From Armatimonadota bacterium (GTDB lineage: Bacteria > Armatimonadota > Zipacnadia > Zipacnadales > UBA11051), in the NCBI GenBank assembly GCA_003542955.1, contig DPJP01000135.1, positions 9,692 through 15,307 on the forward strand: DNA of 5,616 bases. The letters run 5' to 3'. The position numbers and the translations under genes are program-made. The notes beneath the pieces are model-generated. The model searched no databases and was not told the origin of the DNA. It was given only the letters and a program-made list of their open reading frames with translations. Of the stretch, positions 1 to 5,616 are shown piece by piece (the stretch's first letter is position 1; each line of letters starts with the position of its first letter).

Positions 1-950
1 AGATGGCGATCTCGAAGCTCGCGCCGGTGAGGGTCACCAGCCACCGCGGGCCCCTGCAGGTGGGCATCAACCGCCGCGAGCACAGGCCCGACGGCAACAC
101 GGTGCTCGGGCAGGACCCGGATGGAATCGTCGACCGGCACGTGGATGTGTTGCGCTTCAGCGCCGAGGACGGCTCACTCCGCGCGATCCTGTTCTCCCAC
201 GCCACCCACGGTGTGACGCTGGGTGGGAACAACTACTACTTCAGCGCCGACTGGATGGGCTACGCCCAGCGCCGGCTCGAGGCGGTCTATCCGGGCACGA
301 CGGTGGCCTTCGCACAGGGCTGCTGTGGCAACATCAACACCGTGCCCGTCGGCGGCGCCTTCGCGGATGCGCGCAGGCTGGGCACCCGCGCGGCCGGCGG
401 CGTCATGATGGCGCTCGAGAGCGACGGAACCGAACTCGACGGCCCCATCCGCTTTGGCAGGCTCACCGCTGCGCTGCCCCAGGAGCACCCGCCGCCACGC
501 GAGAGCGCCCTGCAACGTGTTCAGGACTGCGAGCAAGCCCTCGCAGATGCCAGAGATTCGGCGGACCAGCCGCGCATTCAGCACGCTGAGGCCATTGCCG
601 CCTGGGCGCGGTGGCTCGACGAATTGGCTTCCGAGGGCGTCACCGACCAGACGCTGCCTCTGGACATCAGCGCCATCGCCATCGGGCAGCATGCGATACT
701 CGGGTTGGCGGGCGAGATCTTCTTCGAATACGCGATCAGCATCGCCGAGGCATCGCCATTCGCCTTCACTACCGTGCTGGGGACGACCAACGGCTGCATC
801 GCCTACGTACCCACGGCGGCGGAGATGCCATACGGCGGCTATGAGGTCGAGGGATCGATGATCTACTACATGCAGCTGCGCCTGGCGCCCGAGGCCGAGC
901 AGGTGCTCGTCGATGCGGTATTGGAGCTTCTGGGACGGCTGAAGGGGTGA
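1..950 (+). CDS. Neutral/alkaline ceramidase-like metallohydrolase, 5' truncated by the window edge
   Basis: This is the C-terminal part of a protein of the neutral/alkaline non-lysosomal ceramidase N-terminal-domain family (PF04734 type), open from the left edge to a TGA at 948-950. The first ATG, at 3, is probably internal: the family's N-terminal beta-strand and first metal-binding His should precede it, and no ribosome binding site is visible. Numbering from that ATG, I see HATHG (His69, matching a zinc-ligand His), SADWMGYA at 81-88, FAQGCCGNIN at 103-112, AGEIFFE at 236-242 (Glu238, zinc-ligand position) and NGCIAYVP at 263-270 (Tyr268, zinc-ligand position), followed by YGGYE. A charged helical segment lies at about 160-210. 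True ceramidases have a catalytic Ser in GDVSP; here that position is Asn (GNIN), as in many bacterial homologues, so amide hydrolysis of ceramide itself is doubtful. The substrate is unknown. Family assignment is fairly sure, function is not. Confidence 0.82.
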   Translation, partial: MAISKLAPVRVTSHRGPLQVGINRREHRPDGNTVLGQDPDGIVDRHVDVLRFSAEDGSLRAILFSHATHGVTLGGNNYYFSADWMGYAQRRLEAVYPGTTVAFAQGCCGNINTVPVGGAFADARRLGTRAAGGVMMALESDGTELDGPIRFGRLTAALPQEHPPPRESALQRVQDCEQALADARDSADQPRIQHAEAIAAWARWLDELASEGVTDQTLPLDISAIAIGQHAILGLAGEIFFEYAISIAEASPFAFTTVLGTTNGCIAYVPTAAEMPYGGYEVEGSMIYYMQLRLAPEAEQVLVDAVLELLGRLKG

Positions 951-987
951 GCGCCACCGGCTGTTGATGCATTTCGACGACTGGTCC

Positions 988-1016
988 TTGCAGGGAAGTT
1001 GTGCAGACTGTATATT
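988..1016 (+). promoter_or_regulatory. Putative sigma70-type promoter for the prepilin-like gene
   Basis: A TTGCAG box (988-993) and a TATATT box (1011-1016) are separated by exactly 17 bases. The -10 box matches the consensus at 5 of 6 positions and the -35 box at 3 of 6. It lies in the gap after the ceramidase-like gene and faces the prepilin-like gene, which would give a leader of about 115 bases. A weaker alternative -10 (TATGCT, 1041-1046) lies downstream but has poor spacing to any -35. Seen by eye only. Confidence 0.5.
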
Positions 1017-1137
1017 GATGGCGAGCAATGCTCAAACGGGTATGCTACGCACCCGGAACGGCTTCGGTCCGTGGGCTTCGGTGGCGGGGTAGACGGTATC
1101 CATACACATGCCATATCACCGACTGGAGGCCACACCG

Positions 1138-1797
<660 letters not shown>

Positions 1798-1824
1798 GCA
1801 CCCCCGACACTCCAGCATCCGCAC

Positions 1825-1861
1825 ACCCGGAGGACACGCGCCCTCGGCGTGCCCTCCGGGT
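1825..1861. terminator. Strong hairpin between convergent genes, probable shared terminator
   Basis: Arms 1825-1833 and 1853-1861 pair perfectly over 9 bp. After one A/C mismatch (1834/1852) a further 5 bp pair (1835-1839 with 1847-1851), leaving a 7-base loop. The hairpin begins 28 bases after the prepilin-like stop and ends 20 bases before the stop of the convergent transporter gene. It therefore sits where one structure could end transcription from both sides. There is no clear T-run on either strand, so it may act with a protein factor or as a 3'-end stabiliser. Confidence 0.6.
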
Positions 1862-1881
1862 ATCCTCCTGCACCACAGGCC

Positions 1882-2721
1882 CTACAGCTTCGCCAGCACG
1901 AGCGCCGCAACGGCTGCAGCCATGCCGACCCATCCGGCCTTGCCGGGCATCTCACGCCACACCACCGCGGCGAAGATCGCTACGGCTGCCAGCGTGAGCG
2001 CCCCGACCAGCGCGAAGAGCACCGAGGCCATCTCCGCATCAAGGCTGTAGAGCGTCAACAGTGCCGCTGCCGCGTTATCCACACCCAGCACGGCTCCCCA
2101 GGCCAACTCCTGCCGCCGCAGCCGGCGCTCGGGACGTGACAGCCAGTAGGCGGTGGCAGAGACGGCGGCCAGGGTGAAGAGGATAGCAACGTAGAGCGGG
2201 CGCGCGCTCACGAGATCGTAGGAGTGGAACCAGTCGGCGAAGGCCAGCGCGGCGCCGTTGGCCACAAACAGCGCCAGCAGCACGCCAAGTCGACGCGCCG
2301 TCAGCGGCTCCCCGTCGATCCCCCTGTCCAGCGCCAACACAGGCATCGCGACCACTGCCAGCGCAATGCCGGCAATCGCCACCGCTCCGGGCCGCTCGCC
2401 CCACACCACCACAGCCGCGAGAATCGGCACGAGGACACCGAGGTTCATGACCGCCGCGGTAATCGCGGCGCCCTTGGCCCTCATTGTCGAGGCCAGGAGC
2501 ACGAACCCGAGCGCATAGCATATCCCCGCCAACACGCCGATACCGACGACCGGCAGCGTGAAGCTCGGGCGCGTGATTGCCACCGCCACCCAGCACACAA
2601 GCGCGGCGACGACATAATTCACCGCGCCGACGGCAAGGTCGTCAACGCCGCGTCGCTGCGCGGCACGCACGATGAGTGAGAATGCGGCAAATGCGGCAAC
2701 CAGCAGAATGAAGGGAATCAT
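1882..2721 (-). CDS. EamA/DMT-superfamily membrane transporter
   Basis: This 279-residue protein is almost wholly hydrophobic and fits ten transmembrane helices at roughly residues 2-19, 29-49, 55-79, 85-107, 112-131, 145-166, 174-194, 205-227, 231-255 and 262-278. It has the internal duplication expected of drug/metabolite transporters. Each half closes with a similar pattern: helix 4 ends VVVWGE (Trp107, Glu109) and helix 9 ends AVVWRE (Trp255, Glu257), each followed by a small Gly/Ala-rich helix. The length matches the usual 280-300 residues. It should lie in the inner membrane and move a small solute, but nothing identifies the substrate. The start is well bounded: an in-frame TAG sits at 2734-2736 and ATG 2719-2721 is the only start codon between it and the first helix, although no good Shine-Dalgarno sequence precedes it. 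The stop codon is TAG. It converges on the prepilin-like gene and is transcribed alone. Confidence 0.88.
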   Translation of the reverse strand: MIPFILLVAAFAAFSLIVRAAQRRGVDDLAVGAVNYVVAALVCWVAVAITRPSFTLPVVGIGVLAGICYALGFVLLASTMRAKGAAITAAVMNLGVLVPILAAVVVWGERPGAVAIAGIALAVVAMPVLALDRGIDGEPLTARRLGVLLALFVANGAALAFADWFHSYDLVSARPLYVAILFTLAAVSATAYWLSRPERRLRRQELAWGAVLGVDNAAAALLTLYSLDAEMASVLFALVGALTLAAVAIFAAVVWREMPGKAGWVGMAAAVAALVLAKL

Positions 2722-2771
2722 GGAGACGTGTGCCTACTCGCGCGGAGGGGATGAATGCAGTTGGCGGTGTG

Positions 2772-2800
2772 AGTATAGCCCGTCGGATAGGGGAGGGGAA
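2772..2800 (-). promoter_or_regulatory. Putative promoter of the EamA-type transporter gene
   Basis: On the minus strand a TATACT -10 box occupies 2777-2772, matching the consensus at 5 of 6 positions. Seventeen bases upstream, TTCCCC occupies 2800-2795 and matches TTGACA at only 3 of 6. The predicted leader to the ATG at 2721 is about 45 bases. The -35 position lies within the run-of-G tract at 2790-2831, so folding of that tract could affect promoter use. The -10 element is the stronger half of this call. Confidence 0.42.
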
Positions 2801-2831
2801 GGGGAGATGGGGCCAGCGGGAAGGGGAGGGG
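2790..2831 (+). other. Tract of seven G-runs, potential G-quadruplex
   Basis: Within 42 bases the plus strand has seven runs of three or four G: 2790-2793, 2795-2798, 2801-2804, 2809-2812, 2818-2820, 2823-2826 and 2828-2831, separated by one to five bases. The first four runs alone satisfy a strict four-tetrad quadruplex pattern with loops of 1, 2 and 4 bases. The opposite strand is the matching C-rich tract, directly upstream of the transporter's -10 box. Formation in the cell is inference. Confidence 0.6.
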
Positions 2832-3147
2832 CCGCACGAGGGCGCGCCAGATCCGTATACGGCGCGAACGAGGTCGGCCCAATGATGCAACGCCTCGCGT
2901 GACGTCGAATCCAGACATCCATTTCCCGCGGCACCCGGTAAACGAACCCCGCTCCCACTGGGGCTCACCGCACCGCAGACGTGCCATGTCAGGAACTCTG
3001 ATGTTAGCGCGCATGTCTCCGTCCCCGATCTCCCTGTATCCCCCGCACTCCGCCTCAAAAGACGAGACGGAATACGGCGCCGGAACGAGGGAGGGGAACT
3101 GCTCACCGCAACACCAGTGCTGCGGGGCTCGTGAGGTCGTCTGGTGT

Positions 3148-3226
3148 TCACCCCTCTCCCGCCGGACTGTCCCGTCTCGTCGTCAGACGGGACAGTCCGG
3201 GAACAGGGAGAGGGGCTGGGGGGTGA
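3148..3226. repeat. Compound inverted repeat, probable dispersed palindromic element
   Basis: The core is a perfect 16-bp stem (3162-3177 with 3185-3200) around a 7-base loop CGTCGTC. Outside it, 3151-3160 (CCCCTCTCCC) pairs perfectly with 3206-3215 across a small asymmetric interior loop. The outermost TCACCCC (3148-3154) can alternatively pair with GGGGTGA (3220-3226). CCCCTCTCCC arms with a GGGGTGAG-like tail resemble dispersed intergenic palindromes that I recall from Chloroflexota, Planctomycetota and similar genomes. Only one full copy is present in this window, so the repeat status is inference; the palindrome itself is seen directly. Confidence 0.65.
3151..3215 (-). terminator. Possible transcription end of the MttB-family gene
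   Basis: The stem arms at 3151-3160/3206-3215 and 3162-3177/3185-3200 begin 26 bases past the methyltransferase stop codon, the usual place for a terminator. Paired length is 26 bp and very GC-rich. No T-run follows it on the minus strand (the sequence beyond is TGAACACCAG), so it is not a textbook intrinsic terminator. The same structure may be a mobile palindrome that happens to end transcripts. Confidence 0.4.
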
Positions 3227-3241
3227 GGCGCCGTTGCCCAT

Positions 3242-4696
3242 CTACCTCGTCCGCAGCGTCGAGGCGAGCTTGTCGGCCTCCGCGACGATCTCATCCACCC
3301 GCGCCAGCTGCTCGTCCGAGAGCGGACACTGGTTCCGCGCCTCCGCCATCAGCCGCTCGGCCTTCTTCTGCGCATTGTCGAGCATCGTCACCGGATCGGC
3401 GGCCCATGCCATCGGCACGCGACGGTCCATCAGCTCCGGAATCCAGCCCTCCTCGCGGTAGTAGTGAGCCGTGTGCGGCTGGTTGAGGAAGTAGGCCCCC
3501 TGCGGGGCGACCTCGGTGATGAGGTCCTCGCCGATGCGGTCGGCGTCGACCGTCACGCCCTCGAGCAGCCGCTCGAGATAGCTCATCAGCTCGAGGTCGA
3601 TCACCAGTTGCAGCACGCTGCCGATATCCGCGAAGGCGGTGATGCCCAGGGAGCCGAAGCTGCGGGCGCCGCCCATCAGCGCAAACAGCGCGCAGAGCGA
3701 CTTCTCCATCGCCGACTGGATACCGGGGACCTTGGCGGCTGTGGTTGGTCCGCCGCCGACGGTATACTCGCCGCCGAAGATGTAGGCGGCAAGCTGGGCG
3801 GAGGCGACCCGCAGGATGTCGTTATCCGGGCCCGTCTGGGTGTGGATGCCCGTCTTCATGTCGAAGGTCAGCGGGCCGGCCACCCATCCCGCGAGCCTGC
3901 CGTCCAGCGCCATGGTGATCACATTGCAGCCGAGAACCTCCGCGGCGATATGGGCGAGACAGCCGCTGATGGTCACCGGCGTGGCGATGCCGGCGACGGG
4001 CATTGTGCTGATCTGGAAAGGGTGACCGAGCAGCCTGCGGGCCTCCATGCCGATGTCGGTGTTCTCCCTCGAGACCATGAAGGGCGAGTTGTACCAGCAC
4101 TTGGTGGCGAAGACGGGGGCGGCCTTGACCTGCTCGCGCGTGTATCCCGCCGCCATCTGCAGTTGTATCATGAACTCGATGTTGCGGGCGTTGTAGACCG
4201 ATACGCGGTGCGGCTCGAGGCTGTTCTTGATGATCAGGGCGAAGTTGTGGACGTCGCAAGTCTCTGCCGGCACATCCTGGGGGATGAATGTCGGGTGGGC
4301 GCGCCCGAGCCTCGGGAACATGTCGCAGATGTGGGAGAATGTGACCTGATCCGCGGAGGTGGCGGGGCGCAACTGCCCGCTGTGGAGGTCATGGGCGTGC
4401 AGGGCCTGGCCGGAGGCCGAGTAGGAGAGCGGGACGCCCTGCACGCACGCGGGGCGACCCGGTCCGCGCTCGGTACGCATTGTCTCGATCTCGGCCAGCA
4501 CCGTTTCGCACACGCTCTGTGGGAAGCTGATGCGCTCGCCGTCGATGACACAGCCGAAATCGGAGAGGTAGTCGTAGAACTCGTCCGGCGCCTGGGCACG
4601 GAGTGGCACCGCCGCCCAGATGCGCTGTGCCGCCTGCCAGATCTGCTCGAGTTCGCTTTCGGACAGGACCTCGGGTGCGGATACTCGCAGCTTCAT
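3242..4696 (-). CDS. Trimethylamine methyltransferase (MttB/COG5598) family protein, no pyrrolysine
   Basis: The 484-residue protein spans the whole MttB family length (about 480-500). Members move a methyl group from a quaternary or tertiary amine to a corrinoid protein in the cytoplasm; archaeal MttB uses trimethylamine and needs pyrrolysine, whereas homologues without it include the glycine betaine methyltransferase MtgB. Family-type segments include LSESELEQIWQAAQRIW (11-27), MPVAGIATPVTISGCLAH (232-249), the Gly-rich FGGEYTVGGGPTTAAK (307-322), MGGARSFGSLG (341-351) and a C-terminal helix WAADPVTMLDNAQKKAERLM (431-450). No amber codon interrupts the body; TAG occurs only as the stop. ATG 4694-4696 is chosen because AGAGAGG (4704-4710) lies 7 bases upstream and the family's first helix follows; an in-frame ATG at 4759 would add 21 unlike residues. 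No corrinoid protein or activase gene is adjacent, so the substrate is unknown. Confidence 0.9.
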   Translation of the reverse strand: MKLRVSAPEVLSESELEQIWQAAQRIWAAVPLRAQAPDEFYDYLSDFGCVIDGERISFPQSVCETVLAEIETMRTERGPGRPACVQGVPLSYSASGQALHAHDLHSGQLRPATSADQVTFSHICDMFPRLGRAHPTFIPQDVPAETCDVHNFALIIKNSLEPHRVSVYNARNIEFMIQLQMAAGYTREQVKAAPVFATKCWYNSPFMVSRENTDIGMEARRLLGHPFQISTMPVAGIATPVTISGCLAHIAAEVLGCNVITMALDGRLAGWVAGPLTFDMKTGIHTQTGPDNDILRVASAQLAAYIFGGEYTVGGGPTTAAKVPGIQSAMEKSLCALFALMGGARSFGSLGITAFADIGSVLQLVIDLELMSYLERLLEGVTVDADRIGEDLITEVAPQGAYFLNQPHTAHYYREEGWIPELMDRRVPMAWAADPVTMLDNAQKKAERLMAEARNQCPLSDEQLARVDEIVAEADKLASTLRTR

Positions 4697-4805
4697 CGTG
4701 ATGCCTCTCTCAACTGACGATGGATGGTTGCCGGGGCACAGTTCCGTCGCACACCGCACCTGACCTCCACGCAGTTCGATTGGCCTGGATATGGTGCGAG
4801 TCTGG

Positions 4806-4834
4806 TTGACTTGCGGCGGGCCATTGCCTATACT
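4806..4834 (+). promoter_or_regulatory. Strong sigma70-type promoter for the YjbH-like gene
   Basis: TTGACT (4806-4811) and TATACT (4829-4834) are separated by 17 bases, each matching the consensus at 5 of 6 positions. This is the best promoter in the window. Transcription should start near 4841, giving a leader of about 42 bases before the ATG at 4883. It lies in the divergent gap, pointing away from the methyltransferase gene, for which I found no equally clear promoter. Confidence 0.7.
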
Positions 4835-4882
4835 GAACTGCTGACGTGCCCCAGAGCGGGCGAACTCCGGGAGGTGAAGAGC

Positions 4883-5602
4883 ATGCGCACTTCTTTCGCA
4901 GCCGTGACGGTCATCGTCGTGCTGGCTCTATCAATGGGCATCTGCGCGGCCGACCCGTACCTCGACTTGATGGGAGAGGCGGGCATGCCCGGCGGCATGA
5001 GCAACAGCTGGGTCGGCTCGACCGGTCTGATCATGACACCGACGGCAACCGTCGCCAAGGCCGCCGGCGCCATTGTCAGCTACCACTACATTGATGGCGA
5101 CCCCAACAGCGGCAACGTCTTCAATGTCAATGTCGGCCTCCCGGGTGGTTTCGAGATCGGCGCCGCGTGGCTTGACGACGGCTACACCGCCGCCGATGAT
5201 GAGGCTATTGTGAACCTCAAGTACAGTGTGCCGCTCGGGAGGTTCACGGGTGGGCTCAAAGCTCCCGCCGTCGCGGTGGGCGCATGGGACATCACCAACG
5301 AGGTGAATCGGTCCTACTACATCGTCCTCAGCACCGATCTCCCCACAGGCAAGGACTCTGAGTTCTCCGCGGTGCGCCTGAGCCTGGGCTTCGCCGACAG
5401 TGATGTCGATACTGACCGCATGGACGGCATCTTCGGCGGTGTCGAGCTTGTTCCGTTCCGGTGGGGTCTGCTCAAGGCCGAGTACGACGGCGAGGACCTC
5501 AATGCCAGTCTGGCCTACCAGGCCTCCGACTGGGCCTCCGTTGAGCTCGGTACCCTTGGCGGCGACTGGGGCATCGGCCTCAACGCCTGGACGAACTGGT
5601 AG
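4883..5602 (+). CDS. YjbH-like predicted outer membrane beta-barrel protein
   Basis: The 239-residue product starts with a secretion signal: MRTS, then a hydrophobic stretch (about 5-20) and a likely signal peptidase cut near CAAD (21-24). A Cys at 21 is preceded by Ile, which makes a lipobox unconvincing. The mature part shows the pattern of the short YjbH-like family: GSTGLIMTPTA (46-56), alternating polar/hydrophobic strands, DGIFGGVELVPF (181-192) and LKAEYDGEDLNASLAYQ (197-213). It ends in Trp239, in keeping with the aromatic C-terminal residue of many outer membrane barrels. E. coli YjbH belongs to an exopolysaccharide-related operon, but none of that operon is visible here, so only location is inferred. 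ATG 4883 is chosen because GGAGG (4870-4874) lies 8 bases upstream and a signal peptide then begins at residue 1. The in-frame ATG at 4724 would read through the promoter. The stop is TAG. Confidence 0.8.
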   Translation: MRTSFAAVTVIVVLALSMGICAADPYLDLMGEAGMPGGMSNSWVGSTGLIMTPTATVAKAAGAIVSYHYIDGDPNSGNVFNVNVGLPGGFEIGAAWLDDGYTAADDEAIVNLKYSVPLGRFTGGLKAPAVAVGAWDITNEVNRSYYIVLSTDLPTGKDSEFSAVRLSLGFADSDVDTDRMDGIFGGVELVPFRWGLLKAEYDGEDLNASLAYQASDWASVELGTLGGDWGIGLNAWTNW

Positions 5603-5616
5603 ACGCGAGCCGGTCG

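Larger units (their letters stand above)
2722..3241. other. 520-base non-coding region between two leftward genes
   Basis: No believable gene lies here. Open frames crossing it on both strands translate to Ser/Pro/Arg-rich sequence without recognisable domains and run through the hairpins. From left to right it holds the transporter's probable promoter (2772-2800), the G-run tract (2790-2831) and a perfect 10-base palindrome CCGTATACGG (2853-2862). That palindrome lies inside a wider 6-base inverted repeat (2843-2848 with 2861-2866). The region then has about 230 bases with no evident signal, a weakly self-complementary stretch (3102-3148), and the large compound inverted repeat (3148-3226). 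Its length and structure contrast with the short gaps elsewhere in the window. Confidence 0.7.

Noticed and set aside
174..1028. A 284-codon open frame antisense to the ceramidase-like gene
   Set aside because: The plus-strand product has clear family motifs; the antisense translation has none and runs out past the gene end.
3102..3148. Weak nested inverted repeats (AACACCAG/CTGGTGTT, CTCAC/GTGAG, CCGCA/TGCGG)
   Set aside because: The pairings are short and some are mutually exclusive; I cannot separate them from chance, though they adjoin the large palindrome.
2642..3241. A 199-codon minus-strand frame between the methyltransferase and the transporter
   Set aside because: The translation is Ser/Pro/Arg-rich, no ribosome binding site fits, it includes the large hairpin and overlaps the transporter start.
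3464..4717. A 417-codon open frame on the plus strand, antisense to the methyltransferase gene
   Set aside because: It lies inside a well-supported gene on the other strand, its translation is Gly/Asp/Val/Arg/His-rich with no domain, and long antisense frames are expected from codon bias in GC-rich DNA.
4724..4882. N-terminal extension of the YjbH-like gene to the ATG at 4724
   Set aside because: It would translate across the strong promoter and bury the signal peptide 53 residues inside the protein; ATG 4883 has a good ribosome binding site.

Overview
This 5.6 kb window is GC-rich and densely coding. It carries five protein genes, one of them cut by the left edge, and no RNA genes, transposases or CRISPR arrays that I can see. 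The source is most likely a diderm bacterium of the Armatimonadota or a similar environmental lineage (Planctomycetota-like groups are the alternative). Two things point there. One is the prepilin-like protein, whose N-terminus and C-terminal H-X9-DG motif belong to a family greatly expanded in those phyla. The other is the mix of a ceramidase-like hydrolase, a non-pyrrolysine MttB-family methyltransferase and a YjbH-like outer membrane protein. The phylum call is inference from protein style, not from a marker gene.

Layout from left to right: (1) positions 1-950, plus strand, the C-terminal two thirds or so of a neutral ceramidase-like metallohydrolase. (2) 951-1137, an intergenic leader with a sigma70-type promoter. 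(3) 1138-1797, plus strand, a prepilin-like H-X9-DG (DUF1559) protein. (4) 1798-1881, a convergent gap with one strong hairpin that can serve both flanking genes. (5) 1882-2721, minus strand, a ten-helix EamA/DMT-type transporter. (6) 2722-3241, a 520-base non-coding stretch holding the transporter's probable promoter, a tract of seven G-runs, a perfect 10-base palindrome and a large compound inverted repeat just beyond the methyltransferase stop codon. (7) 3242-4696, minus strand, a trimethylamine methyltransferase (MttB/COG5598) family protein. (8) 4697-4882, a divergent intergenic region with a very good promoter facing right. (9) 4883-5602, plus strand, a secreted YjbH-like predicted beta-barrel protein.

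The genes do not form an obvious operon. Orientation changes at almost every boundary, and each well-defined gene has its own apparent promoter or ribosome binding site, so these look like separately transcribed units. No corrinoid protein or reductive activase lies beside the methyltransferase, no pilus assembly genes lie beside the prepilin, and no exopolysaccharide genes lie beside the YjbH-like gene. I do not see a convincing undescribed multi-gene system. The most interesting non-coding signals are the compound inverted repeat at 3148-3226 and the G-run tract at 2790-2831 that overlaps the transporter promoter.
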